A DNA stretch of 60,542 bases from Prolixibacteraceae bacterium (GCA_028282705.1 JANQHI010000011.1:1-60542), one strand, 5' to 3'; counted from the stretch's first letter, positions 27,763 through 36,322 are shown. Program-made: numbers and translations. Notes: generated by a model not told the origin, from the letters alone.

Positions 27763-28450
27763 TTTTTCCAGGGGTTGGTTTTTGGAATATTTCAGTAAGG
27801 GTTAATACCCCAAGGATCAATGAAAAAGCATATAGGAAATCTTCAACAGGGATAGTCAGCACACGAAAACCAGTTATGGCATCAGGGTTATACCACACTA
27901 TTTCCCCTTCAATACCTGTGCCTGTTAGGATACCATTTACAACCAAGAAAGGAATTAGGATAACAGGAAAAACAGCCAGGTAAGCTCCTAATAATTTTGG
28001 CTGAGCTAAATAAGCTGTTAAAAGTATGGCAGCAAAAAACAGGCTGTTCACAAAAGTATAAAGTTTTGAAGGGTTTACAGCCCCCATAGTTATAGAAAAA
28101 AACAACATGAATATTACAAGGATGTTGGTTGTATTCGTGCCCAGTTCGTATTTGGGGAAATGGAACCTGATAGCATAGAAAGCAAACAGGCTTGCATAGG
28201 GAACAACCACAAAAAAAAGGATTTCTTCAATAGGTAAATGAAAAAGGTTAAAACCTAAAATATACTTTTCATTAAACCCCCACAGGCCATTTATAGTAAA
28301 TAGGTAATCCCAAACCAGGAAAGGAACCATAGTTATAAAAATCCCTGCAAAAAGAAATTTCCATTTTTTATAAAACCTAAGGTTTTTCTCAAAGCTTAAC
28401 ACAAATGGAACAAGGGGGATCAATATGATTATGTACAGGTAAAGGCTCAT
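27755..28450 (-). CDS. crtY: Lycopene cyclase, fused CrtYc-CrtYd type
   Basis: The 231-residue integral membrane protein has about six to seven helices and two copies of the cyclase motif: HLPIEEILFF (PxEE) near residue 73 and TIPVEDFLYAF (PxED) near 196. This is the arrangement expected for a fusion of the two subunits of the heterodimeric cyclase found in Bacteroidota and archaea. It would form one beta-ring, giving gamma-carotene, when the other end is hydrated by CruF. It overlaps crtZ by four bases and the crtD-like gene by eight. Confidence 0.93.
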   Translation of the reverse strand: MSLYLYIIILIPLVPFVLSFEKNLRFYKKWKFLFAGIFITMVPFLVWDYLFTINGLWGFNEKYILGFNLFHLPIEEILFFVVVPYASLFAFYAIRFHFPKYELGTNTTNILVIFMLFFSITMGAVNPSKLYTFVNSLFFAAILLTAYLAQPKLLGAYLAVFPVILIPFLVVNGILTGTGIEGEIVWYNPDAITGFRVLTIPVEDFLYAFSLILGVLTLTEIFQKPTPGKNG

Positions 28451-28920
28451 GGGCTTTTTAGTTCCATTTTAAAATATTTATACGGGAAAACCAGCAGCCC
28501 AAAACATTCGCCATCCTCAGCCCCCAAATGCCTGTGATGCATGGAGTGGGCTCTCCTGACAGCCCTGACATAAGCATTGTCCCAGTTCCTGAACCAGGCA
28601 AACCTCCTATGGAAAACAACCTCATGGAAAATAAAATAAGCAATTCCATACAATGTTATACCTATGGCTATGGTTAATAAAACCCAACTGGCTAATAGCC
28701 CTCCCAATATGTAACAGACCATGGATGGAAAAGCAAAAATGATAAAGAACCAGTCATTCTTCTCAAAAAATGAAGAAGGTTTATTAAGCTCAGGCACATG
28801 GTGGCTTTTGTGCAACCTCCATAGCACTTTGTGCATTATGTATTTGTGGGCAAACCAGGCTACCCCTTCCATAAAAATAAAGATGGTTAAGCCAATCAAA
28901 ATATAGACACCCAGAGGCAT
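28447..28920 (-). CDS. crtZ: Beta-carotene hydroxylase CrtZ
   Basis: CrtZ is a di-iron membrane hydroxylase that adds the 3-hydroxyl to beta-rings. The 157 residues hold the expected histidine clusters: HKYIMH and HKSHH near residues 25-41, FHEVVFH near 113, and HSMHHRH near 143, arranged between four membrane segments. It lies 47 bases after crtB and overlaps the cyclase gene by four bases. The length is normal for bacterial CrtZ. Confidence 0.95.
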   Translation of the reverse strand: MPLGVYILIGLTIFIFMEGVAWFAHKYIMHKVLWRLHKSHHVPELNKPSSFFEKNDWFFIIFAFPSMVCYILGGLLASWVLLTIAIGITLYGIAYFIFHEVVFHRRFAWFRNWDNAYVRAVRRAHSMHHRHLGAEDGECFGLLVFPYKYFKMELKSP

Positions 28921-28967
28921 AATTTTCAGTTTAAATTAGGTATGCTTACCATTTCCCATTAACAAGG

Positions 28968-29804
28968 TTACACCAACTTTAGTTTACATGCAACATAGGC
29001 ATGAGCCAGCAACACAAGTTTCCTGAAGTTTGAAATCCTGATCCTGGCATTCATAATTTTTGAAGCAGGAGTTTTAGCAATTTTTTTTGTTAAAGCTTTA
29101 TAATACAAATAAGCTGTATACACGCCAGTCTTGGCTGCATCAGGCAGTTTTTTAATCCCAACAAGGGCTTCATCCAGGTCTCCTTTTATGTCATTTATGA
29201 TGTATTTTTTGGTTTTTGTATTTAAATCCCCCCCATTTAAAGCAGGAAAATAAATCCTTTTCAGGAGGTTGGTGTCATCATTTAAATCCCTTAAAAAGTT
29301 CACTTTCTGAAAAGCAGACCCAAGCCTCATAGCATGTGGTTTAAGTTCTTCATAACCATGCCTATTCCCATTCACAAAAATTTTAAGGCACATCAGCCCC
29401 ACCACATCTGCTGAACCATAGATGTAGTTTTTAAACTCTTCTTCAGTGTAGCTTTTTTTAACCAGGTCTGTTTTCATGCTGGTAAGGAATGCCTGTACAA
29501 GGGTATCATCAATGTTAAATTTATGCACAGTTTCCTGGAATGAATTCAAAATTGGGTTTAGGCTGATCCCCTCATTTAATGCTATATAATAATCTTTTTC
29601 AAATTGATCCAACAAGCTCTTTTTGTTGTATTGATGGAATGAATCCACAATTTCATCAGCAAACCTGACAAAGCCATACAAGCTGTATACTGGTGCCCTG
29701 AGGGGCTTGGACAGCATCCTTACACCCAATGAAAATGAGGTGCTGTATTTCTGGGTAACCTTCTGGCTGCATATGTATGATACTTCATCAAATAGCTGTT
29801 TCAT
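28968..29804 (-). CDS. crtB: Phytoene synthase CrtB
   Basis: CrtB condenses two geranylgeranyl diphosphates to phytoene, the committed step of C40 carotenoid synthesis. In the 278 residues the aspartate-rich motifs are YGFVRFADEIVDSFH (DxxxD near residues 51-55) and KVNFLRDLNDDTNLLKRIYFP near 170-190 (split as KVNFLRDLNDD then TNLLKRIYF), along with the SADVVGLMCLK helix. It overlaps crtI by 17 bases. No GGPP synthase is encoded in the window, so the precursor must be supplied from elsewhere. Confidence 0.96.
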   Translation of the reverse strand: MKQLFDEVSYICSQKVTQKYSTSFSLGVRMLSKPLRAPVYSLYGFVRFADEIVDSFHQYNKKSLLDQFEKDYYIALNEGISLNPILNSFQETVHKFNIDDTLVQAFLTSMKTDLVKKSYTEEEFKNYIYGSADVVGLMCLKIFVNGNRHGYEELKPHAMRLGSAFQKVNFLRDLNDDTNLLKRIYFPALNGGDLNTKTKKYIINDIKGDLDEALVGIKKLPDAAKTGVYTAYLYYKALTKKIAKTPASKIMNARIRISNFRKLVLLAHAYVACKLKLV

Positions 29805-31269
29805 GGCTCTTTTTCATAATCTCCATAGCTTCATGTGCTGCAATCCTCCCTGAAATAATGGATGGGGGTACACCTGGACCAGGGACTGTTAATTGCCCTG
29901 TATACAACAGGTTGCTAATTTTCTTATTCACCATTTTTGGTTTCAGGAACCCTGTTTGGAATAAGGTATTGGCCAACCCATAGGCATTGCCTTTGTATGC
30001 ATTGTAATCACCTGTGAAATCAGATGGACCATAGGATTTTTTATAAACTATTGAACTTACCAACTCCTGTGAGGTGGTTTCTTCCATCCTGCTAATTATT
30101 TGCCTGAAATATTTTTCACTTGTATCCCCATTTTCAGAAATACCAGGAGCTATAGGAATTAAAAATACTGCTGCTTCCTTGCCGTTAGGTGCTACACTGC
30201 TATCAGTAATACTTGGGAAACTGGCATAGAAAAGAGGCTGCTTTGGCCATGCTGGTGTATCATATATATTGCTGGCATGCACGCCAAAATCTGCATCAAA
30301 AAACAGGGTATGGTGGTTTACATTTTCCAGTTTTTTATTGAACCCAACAAAGTAGATCAATGCTGATGGTGCAAAAGTCCTTTTCTGCCAGTACCTCCTG
30401 CTATAATTCCTGGCCTGTTTATCCAGCAATGTTTCTGTATGGTGGTAATCAGCCCCAGAAACAACAAAATCAGTATGCAGCATTTCCCCATTTACCTGTA
30501 CCCCTTGAATTTTTCTGTTCTTGATATGGATTCTACTAACTTTTGCATTAGTGTGTATTTTCACCCCCAACTCATTGCAAAGTTGTTCCATCCCTTCAAT
30601 TACTTTATAAAAACCTCCCATTGGATGCCAGGTACCTAACACCATATCAGCATGGTTCATAAAACAGTAAAAAAGAGGGGTCTTCTCAGGCTTTGCCCCA
30701 AGGAACAGGACTGGGAACTCCAGTATTTGTGCCAGCCTTTTATCTTTAATATTTTTCCTGACATAGCTGCCCAGGCTGGCTGCAAACTGCCCCAGGTTAC
30801 CAATGGTTTCAGGCATTACCAACTCCAGTGGTGATTTACCTGGTTTGTCAACCACCTTATTCATGGCAACATGGTAGTTATAACCCGCTTTTTTTAGGAA
30901 TTTCTTTAGGAATACTGAACTGCCTTTTTCTAATGCATCAAAAGTTTTATAAGTTTTCTCCAGACTGGCTGAAACAGATACTACATCATTCTGCCCAAAA
31001 TATACTTTGTACCCTGGGTCTAATTGCACAAGCTCATAATAATCAGTAGTGCTTTTTCCAAAGTCATTGAAGAAACTTTCAAAGATTTCAGGCATCCAGT
31101 ACCAGGAAGGCCCCATATCAAATGTAAACCCATCTTCAGTAAATTGCCTGGCGCGCCCACCTATGGTATCATTTTTTTCATATACTGATACCTTGTAACC
31201 TTCTTTTGCCAGGTAACATGCTGCTGACAAACCTGAAAACCCTGAACCTATGATGGATACATTTTTCAT
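29788..31269 (-). CDS. crtI: Phytoene desaturase CrtI
   Basis: CrtI converts phytoene to lycopene using FAD. The 493-residue protein starts KNVSIIGSGFSGLSAACYLA, with the GxGxxG site and the EKNDTIGGRARQF loop, then FDMGPSWYWMPEIFE. It ends with the family motif LYTGQLTVPGPGVPPSIISG before AAHEAME. I start it at the ATG at 31269 because MKNVSI is the usual beginning; an ATG two codons earlier (31275) is possible. It is the first gene of the nine-gene pigment operon. Confidence 0.95.
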   Translation of the reverse strand: MKNVSIIGSGFSGLSAACYLAKEGYKVSVYEKNDTIGGRARQFTEDGFTFDMGPSWYWMPEIFESFFNDFGKSTTDYYELVQLDPGYKVYFGQNDVVSVSASLEKTYKTFDALEKGSSVFLKKFLKKAGYNYHVAMNKVVDKPGKSPLELVMPETIGNLGQFAASLGSYVRKNIKDKRLAQILEFPVLFLGAKPEKTPLFYCFMNHADMVLGTWHPMGGFYKVIEGMEQLCNELGVKIHTNAKVSRIHIKNRKIQGVQVNGEMLHTDFVVSGADYHHTETLLDKQARNYSRRYWQKRTFAPSALIYFVGFNKKLENVNHHTLFFDADFGVHASNIYDTPAWPKQPLFYASFPSITDSSVAPNGKEAAVFLIPIAPGISENGDTSEKYFRQIISRMEETTSQELVSSIVYKKSYGPSDFTGDYNAYKGNAYGLANTLFQTGFLKPKMVNKKISNLLYTGQLTVPGPGVPPSIISGRIAAHEAMEIMKKSHETAI

Positions 31270-31349
31270 ATACAAGCATATGTGTCAATTTAAGCAACAA
31301 CATATCTGCATGTTTTGTTTAGGGTTTTTACTATATTATTGAACAAATT

Positions 31350-31460
31350 TTAATTATCATAGGCCACACCTGTACCAAGCAGTGAATTATTATCAGCATT
31401 AACAATAGCATCCATGCTTAATTTAGTGGTATATCCTTTTATTAATTCAATTTGTTACAT
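31350..31460 (-). pseudogene. Decayed N-terminal fragment of a macrodomain gene
   Basis: Translated on the minus strand from the ATG at 31460, this 37-codon stretch aligns without gaps to the first 31 or more residues of the macrodomain protein at 22256-22765. The shared core is DAIVNAxNNSLLGxG and about 20 of 31 positions are identical. The second codon is TAA and a further stop ends the frame at 31350, with nothing of the remaining family sequence. It is a remnant of a paralogue or of a transferred gene, lying between the carotenoid operon and the phosphotriesterase-like gene. Confidence 0.8.
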
Positions 31461-31495
31461 TTTTCCTGTTTTTCAATCCCTCTAAATTCCTTTTT

Positions 31496-32521
31496 TTACT
31501 CCCCTCCTAAGGAGGGGTTGGCGAAGGCTTTTTTCACTGCAAAAGCTTTGGCAGGGTTTTTAATAAATAACATGCTAACTTCCTCATCAGTAAACCCAGC
31601 TTCTTTTAAAGCAGGGATCAGGAATTTTTCTATGGCTGTAAACCCCCTAAAATTGCCTCCATTGGGTTGCCCAGAGGTATACCACCCTGCATCATGTGAA
31701 AAGAGTAATTTATTTAGCAGCCCTTTTTCTTTCATTAATACAGCAAAGCCAACAAATTCATCCTGCCTACCTTCTTTAAAATTATCAAATGCTATCCATG
31801 CCCCTTGTTGGGCAGCTTCTATCTGTTTGCAATAGTCTTTTTCATTATGGGCATGTGTCCAGATAAAAGCTACAGGGCTTACCCCATTTTCCTTTAATAT
31901 CTCTAATTGCTGAAATGCTGGAACTGCCAATCCTGTATGAGACATGATGGTTAGGCCTGTTGCTTTGTGGGTAATGCATGCAGCTTCAACAACTTTCCTG
32001 TTAATTTCTTCTAGAGGAGCCCTTTCCACTGCAATTTTTATAAACCCAGGGTAGATGCCTGTATCCTCAATGCTGTTATTTGCTTCATTAATCCATCTTT
32101 CAGCCAGTTGGCTGGCTGTTTCAGCAAACCCATGTTGTGGAATGAATTTAGCTCCAACTGCACTGTAATATCCCACATTAGTGAGTATCTGAACCCCTGA
32201 TTTTTCAGAAAGCATTTTATACAACAAAGGGTCTCTGCCCAAATAGGCAGGTGTGCATTCTACCAGGGTTTTATACCCCAGTTCTTTTATTTCAAGCAAA
32301 TAAGGCAATACCCTGTCAACCACTGAATCTTTATCCCACCTGTGATAGCCTGTACTATCAGCACCTACAAAATCTACCAATAAATGTTCATGGTGCAATG
32401 TTTTTCCCATTTCTGAGGCTTTAATGGGACCAAGTACTGTATGGATTATTTGCTCTTGTGGTTGGGTACAACCAACAAGTAAAATGAAAATAAGTGCAAA
32501 AAAGGATTGAATAGTTTTCAT
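31496..32521 (-). CDS. Phosphotriesterase-family lipoprotein
   Basis: The protein belongs to the phosphotriesterase/lactonase branch of the amidohydrolase superfamily. Visible metal-site segments are TLHHEHLLVDF (HxH), IKIAVERAP in the place of the bridging carboxylated lysine, TGLTIMSHTGLA and IWTHAHNEKD (histidines), and LFSHDAGWY (catalytic aspartate). The ATG at 32521 gives a lipoprotein signal ending LLVGC; the upstream ATG at 32545 would add eight residues and weaken the signal. Length is 341 residues. Natural substrates are probably lactones or phosphoesters, not determinable here. Confidence 0.88.
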   Translation of the reverse strand: MKTIQSFFALIFILLVGCTQPQEQIIHTVLGPIKASEMGKTLHHEHLLVDFVGADSTGYHRWDKDSVVDRVLPYLLEIKELGYKTLVECTPAYLGRDPLLYKMLSEKSGVQILTNVGYYSAVGAKFIPQHGFAETASQLAERWINEANNSIEDTGIYPGFIKIAVERAPLEEINRKVVEAACITHKATGLTIMSHTGLAVPAFQQLEILKENGVSPVAFIWTHAHNEKDYCKQIEAAQQGAWIAFDNFKEGRQDEFVGFAVLMKEKGLLNKLLFSHDAGWYTSGQPNGGNFRGFTAIEKFLIPALKEAGFTDEEVSMLFIKNPAKAFAVKKAFANPSLGGE

Positions 32522-32545
32522 TATTGAAGAATTAAGAAAATCCAT

Positions 32546-33041
32546 ATAAAAATAAAATAAATTAATAGATGTTTTGCTTTTTAGTTTAAAGTTTGGGAAA
32601 CTAGTTTTGAATGTTGAAATTTTATTTTTAGGTTTGTGACCTATGTTTATACATTTTATGCAAACTACTTCGATAGTAAATATCCTGGTTTAAAAAGGCA
32701 AGTATGAAGCCCATTCTTACTTTAAGATTAGAAAGCTAATATTTACTTGTCACCTTCAAAAAAAGCATTTGTAAGTGCCATTATTATAATGGAAGCTTAA
32801 TTTATGCTGAAATCTTTTTTTTAAGAAATGTATTTATTATTTGATTGTATGGAGGAAAAATTAATTTCTAAAATTCATATAATGGAACACAGATTAAACT
32901 GATTCAACTGATAAACATTGATCTTAATTCAGTGATGATCTTTAACACCTGTGTCATCAGTGTGCTTAAAGTTTTTAGTTTAAAATGGTACATTGATCAG
33001 CATTACACATTTCAAAATAAATTTAATTAAGAAAAAACTCA
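32546..33041. other. Gene-free intergenic region
   Basis: No coding frame is supported in these 496 bases. Around 32885-32965 there is a stretch built of imperfect repeats of GATTAAACTGATT-like and ATCAGTG-like words in opposite senses, resembling dispersed non-coding repeat elements seen in Bacteroidota genomes. Promoters for the two divergent flanking genes must also lie here. Confidence 0.4.
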
Positions 33042-33596
33042 ATGAACATAAAAGAAATACATATAAGACAAACAAATTCCAATGATCTTGAAGACATTAT
33101 CAAGGTTGAAAATCTTGCATTTGGAAGTATTGAGGAATCTGATCTTGTAAAAAACATATTAAATGACCCTACATCATACCCTGTCCTTTCATTGCTTGCT
33201 TTTTACAAGAATGAAGCTGTTGGGCATATTCTTTTTTCAAAAGCTACCATAGAAAATAATAGTGACCAATCCAAAATACATATCCTTGCTCCTTTGGCAG
33301 TGATTCCAAAGTATCAAAAAATGGGGATTGGCGGATTGCTCACAAAAACTGGTATTGAAATGTTAAGAGAAAAAGGTACAGAAATAGTATTTGTATTAGG
33401 GCATATGGATTATTACCCAAGATATGGTTTTACACCAGATGCAAAAAGCCTTGGTTTTCCTGCCCCATATCCAATTCCAGAACAATTTGCAAATGCCTGG
33501 ATGCTTATGCCACTTACCCCTTCTGGCGTTAAAATAGCAAAAGGAAAAGTTAAATGCTCTGAGGCACTTGACAAACCTGAGTATTGGAGGGAATAG
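33042..33596 (+). CDS. GNAT-family N-acetyltransferase
   Basis: A 184-residue acetyl-CoA-dependent acyltransferase. The acetyl-CoA binding motif is visible as IPKYQKMGIGGLLTKTGIEMLRE (Q-x-x-G-x-G/A type, near residues 89-111, shown here in consecutive parts: IPKYQKMGIGG then LLTKTGIEMLRE), preceded by the strand IHILAPLAVIP and followed by VLGHMDYYPRYGF. This last motif is typical of the YhbS-like subgroup. Substrate unknown. It is a single gene ended by a hairpin shared with the convergent DoxX gene. Confidence 0.93.
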   Translation: MNIKEIHIRQTNSNDLEDIIKVENLAFGSIEESDLVKNILNDPTSYPVLSLLAFYKNEAVGHILFSKATIENNSDQSKIHILAPLAVIPKYQKMGIGGLLTKTGIEMLREKGTEIVFVLGHMDYYPRYGFTPDAKSLGFPAPYPIPEQFANAWMLMPLTPSGVKIAKGKVKCSEALDKPEYWRE

Positions 33597-33607
33597 GAAT
33601 ATATTAA

Positions 33608-33639
33608 AATGGGAGAGCTAGTGGTTAAGCTCTCCCATT
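33608..33639. terminator. Bidirectional hairpin terminator
   Basis: A perfect 12-base inverted repeat (AATGGGAGAGCT at 33608-33619, AGCTCTCCCATT at 33628-33639) lies between the convergent GNAT and DoxX genes, with AT-rich flanks on both sides. Confidence 0.7.
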
Positions 33640-33675
33640 AAAACATTATTTTGAAAAACTAAGTTTTTCTGCTGC

Positions 33676-34116
33676 TCACCTTTTCTTCAATAAACCATCT
33701 AAACTATATTTTCCTGCCCCATGTACTAATACTACCAACAGTAAGAGTAAATAGTACAAGGGTATTTCAAAGCCATTGTCTCCAGCCTCAAACCCATTTG
33801 AAATATGGACTGTAAAAATGGTTACTAACATTACAAATATTAGGGGGAGGCTTATTATCCTTGCCCCCAGCCCAAGTAATAAAAGCACTACACCAAGCCC
33901 TTCAGTTATTGCTGCCAAATAAGCATTTAACAGGGGCAGTGGGTAATTCAGGCTTTCAAACCAACTAGCTATGCCATCAATATTTTGCCATTTCATTTTG
34001 GCTGGGTTGAAAAAACCATATGCCAAAACCAACCTTACCAGCAATAATAAAAGGTTATCAAGCTTCTGTGTGAAACTTACCAGTTTTTCATAGATATTTT
34101 TGCAATATTTCATCAT
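33676..34116 (-). CDS. DoxX-family membrane protein of the metallophore RiPP operon
   Basis: The 146-residue protein has four predicted membrane helices with the DoxX patterns LLLVRLVLAYGFFNPAKMK, a glycine-rich AITEGLGVVLLLLGLGARI and a late DGLLKKR tail. In HvfABCD/GigPABT-type and bufferin operons a DoxX protein is the usual fourth gene after the precursor, DUF692 and DUF2063 genes, as seen here. It starts six bases after the DUF2063 gene. Its role is unknown; a redox or membrane-coupling function is an inference. Confidence 0.88.
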   Translation of the reverse strand: MMKYCKNIYEKLVSFTQKLDNLLLLLVRLVLAYGFFNPAKMKWQNIDGIASWFESLNYPLPLLNAYLAAITEGLGVVLLLLGLGARIISLPLIFVMLVTIFTVHISNGFEAGDNGFEIPLYYLLLLLVVLVHGAGKYSLDGLLKKR

Positions 34117-34122
34117 AATTTT

Positions 34123-34875
34123 TTATTTATAAATTCCTAAAACAAACCCTTTTGATTTAAGGTCTGTTAAAAATGAATGCGTGTTCTTTTGTAATAGTTC
34201 CATGTCATTGATCCCAAAAAAATAGAGCACATCATTTAGTATCTCATCCAGCTTTTTTGTACCTATAAAAATATTTTCTAAAATGAATACATAAAGGGTT
34301 GACAGGCCAACAAATTGGACCTTGCCACTATCTTTTTGCCTGAACAACAATAAAAAATGGTCACCTTTATTTTCTTTGGCTTTCTTTGGATTCATTTTAT
34401 GGATTGGGTACTTCAGTTTTATAAGTTTATGTTCAGGGTTTACTGCCACCAGCTTTCCAAGCCAATTTTCACTATCTTTATACAATGGGTACTGTATATC
34501 CTCCATCATGTAAAGTTCTACTTCCAGCCATTCAAAATAAAGAAGGTCATTTAACCATGGGAGGGAATATTTCTCGTGAAATTCCTTTTCAACCACATAA
34601 CCATAAAACTCAAAAGGCATCCTCCAAACCTGGGGGTCAGTACATTTATGGTTGCTGAAAAAATCAACTACCATCTCATTCCAGTGTACCCTTTCTACAT
34701 ATTTAAAGGCTATGGGAAAAGCTGATTCTAATGAATCATTTACTATATTGAATACCAACCTTCTGTAATGTGGAAGCCTTTCTGTAATTGCACCAGGCAA
34801 GGTAATTTCCTTGCCATTCCTGCAATACTCAGCCAATGTTTTTTGGTGTTGATATGTTTCTGTTTTCAATAACAT
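34123..34875 (-). CDS. DUF2063 MNIO partner protein (HvfC/BufC-like)
   Basis: DUF2063 proteins bind the RiPP leader or precursor and present it to the DUF692 oxidase. The N-terminal helical domain is recognisable in LAEYCRNGKEITLPGAITERLPHYRRLVFNIVNDSLESAFPIAFKYV (residues 14-60, quoted in shortened form: LPHYRRLVFNIVNDSLESAF is the key stretch), and the C-terminal half contains a beta-rich segment and a terminal helical part. Length 250 residues. It lies between the DUF692 and DoxX genes with short gaps (37 and 6 bases), consistent with one transcript. Confidence 0.88.
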   Translation of the reverse strand: MLLKTETYQHQKTLAEYCRNGKEITLPGAITERLPHYRRLVFNIVNDSLESAFPIAFKYVERVHWNEMVVDFFSNHKCTDPQVWRMPFEFYGYVVEKEFHEKYSLPWLNDLLYFEWLEVELYMMEDIQYPLYKDSENWLGKLVAVNPEHKLIKLKYPIHKMNPKKAKENKGDHFLLLFRQKDSGKVQFVGLSTLYVFILENIFIGTKKLDEILNDVLYFFGINDMELLQKNTHSFLTDLKSKGFVLGIYK

Positions 34876-34912
34876 TTACAATCATTACAAGGATAACAAT
34901 GCCCATAAAAGA

Positions 34913-35755
34913 TTAAGCTTTGCCACTTGCTATTACAGCTTTTTGGCTGTGTTTACCCATAATTGCCCTGAGGCTGTTCAACTCATTGTTTAGCTGTGTT
35001 AACTCAGGGATATTAAAATCCCTCTCTAACAATACAGGGACTGGATTTATCCTTTGTACAACCCACTCAAATAACTCATATACAGGGTCAATAATGTTTT
35101 CACCATGGGTGTCAATGATAAGGTCGTCACTTACCTGGGTATGCCCTGCCATATGGATATAGGCTACATGCTCAAGGGGTAATGAGCCAATAAATTCTTT
35201 TGCATTGTATTGGTGGTTAAAAGCATTGACATACACATTGTTTACATCAAGCAGCAACTGGCAGCCTGACTTTTCAACAATACTGCTTATAAATTCAGCT
35301 TCAGCCATTTCAGCAGCCACTGGGGTATAATATGATACATTTTCAATGGCTATTTGCCTTCCCAGGAAATCCTGCGCCTGCCTGATCCTTTCCGACACAT
35401 GGTTTACAGCATCTTCTGTGAAAGGGATTGGCAGCAAGTCATACAAATGGGCATTATCACATTTTGAAAAACTTAAATGTTCAGAATATACCTTTACATC
35501 ATACTCAATCAGGAATTTTTTCACCTCTTTTAAAAATTCCATGTCTAACCCCTCGGGGCTACCTATTGATAATGACAGCCCATGGCTGGTAATAGGATAC
35601 TGCCCTGCCAACTCGTTCAATACCTTTTTCCAATATCCCCCTATTTTCATCCAGTTTTCAGGAGCCAATTCAATAAAATCTGGTTTGATAGACTGCCCTT
35701 CCATGAACTCAGCAGCAAATTCTTTCCTAAAACCTATTCCAACTTGTGGCTGCAT
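34913..35755 (-). CDS. DUF692 multinuclear iron oxidase (MNIO, HvfB/BufB-like)
   Basis: MNIO enzymes are TIM-barrel proteins with two or three irons that oxidatively convert peptide cysteines into heterocycles such as oxazolone-thioamide or thiooxazole. In the 280 residues the metal ligand segments appear in order: PITSHGLSLSIGS (His), VYSEHLSFS (Glu, His), IAIENVSYY (Glu), LLLDVNNVYVNAFNH (Asp, Asn, His), YIHMAGH (His), IDTHGENIIDP (Asp, His) and VLLERDFNIPE (Glu). All expected ligands appear to be present. Substrate is very likely the EGKCG-repeat peptide encoded 128 bases upstream. Confidence 0.93.
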   Translation of the reverse strand: MQPQVGIGFRKEFAAEFMEGQSIKPDFIELAPENWMKIGGYWKKVLNELAGQYPITSHGLSLSIGSPEGLDMEFLKEVKKFLIEYDVKVYSEHLSFSKCDNAHLYDLLPIPFTEDAVNHVSERIRQAQDFLGRQIAIENVSYYTPVAAEMAEAEFISSIVEKSGCQLLLDVNNVYVNAFNHQYNAKEFIGSLPLEHVAYIHMAGHTQVSDDLIIDTHGENIIDPVYELFEWVVQRINPVPVLLERDFNIPELTQLNNELNSLRAIMGKHSQKAVIASGKA

Positions 35756-35841
35756 AACTATAATATTTTTTGTACCTGTTTATGGATTTTTACCTGAGCC
35801 TGTTTCCACCAGGCTTTTTTTTTGATACAGTTTAATGGAAA

Positions 35842-35863
35842 AGAGGGCACCTAAATGCCCTCT
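35842..35863 (-). terminator. Hairpin terminator between precursor and maturase genes
   Basis: A perfect eight-base stem (AGAGGGCA/TGCCCTCT, six-base loop) is followed on the minus strand by TTTTCC. It lies 20 bases after the precursor stop and before the DUF692 gene, so it probably lowers transcription of the enzymes relative to the peptide. Confidence 0.7.
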
Positions 35864-35882
35864 ATAAAACTAAAAAGGGAAT

Positions 35883-36287
35883 TTACTTATCACCACATTT
35901 CCCTTCGCCACATTTCCCCTCTCCGCATTTACCTTCACCACTTTTGCTCTCTTTTTTTGCTTCAGCCTTTTTCTTAGAAGCTTTTTCTTTTGACTTTTCT
36001 GAAGATTTCTCTCCACATTTGCCCTCGCCACATTTTCCTTCTTCCGACTTACCTTCACTTTTTTTTGCTTCCTTTTTTTCTCCACACTTGGCTTCAAAAA
36101 CATCAGCAGGGGAAGGTGTGGTATGAAGCAACTCGCTACGCACTTCAGCACCAGACCCTAATACACTGTAATCAAATAAATTAGATGATTGAGGTGCTGC
36201 ACTTAATGCTGACACACTTAACAAGGCACCTGCTACTAAAGTACCTTTTAGCAAGTTTTTGCTTAAATTCTTTTTTTGTTTTTCCAT
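35883..36287 (-). CDS. Secreted EGKCG-repeat RiPP precursor (HvfA/bufferin-like)
   Basis: The 134-residue protein has a Sec-type signal peptide (KNLLKGTLVAGALLSVSALSAA, cleavage near residue 31), a linker, then a lysine/glutamate-rich tail with six cysteines at 68, 86, 91, 121, 126 and 131. Five of them lie in EGKCG and one in EAKCG, the motif known to be modified by DUF692 enzymes in HvfA and related copper-binding peptides. Unlike ordinary RiPPs the signal peptide stays on until modification is done. The DUF692, DUF2063 and DoxX genes follow on the same strand, and an ECF-type promoter precedes it. Copper or other thiophilic metal sequestration at the envelope is inferred. Confidence 0.9.
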   Translation of the reverse strand: MEKQKKNLSKNLLKGTLVAGALLSVSALSAAPQSSNLFDYSVLGSGAEVRSELLHTTPSPADVFEAKCGEKKEAKKSEGKSEEGKCGEGKCGEKSSEKSKEKASKKKAEAKKESKSGEGKCGEGKCGEGKCGDK

Positions 36288-36322
36288 AATCGTGAAATTT
36301 TAATTTAGAATCATTTCAGATT

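Noticed and set aside
35870-36151. Lysine/arginine-rich 93-codon minus-strand frame overlapping the RiPP precursor
   Set aside because: It is a frame-shifted reading of the repetitive GEGKCG coding region; the real frame has the signal peptide and motifs.
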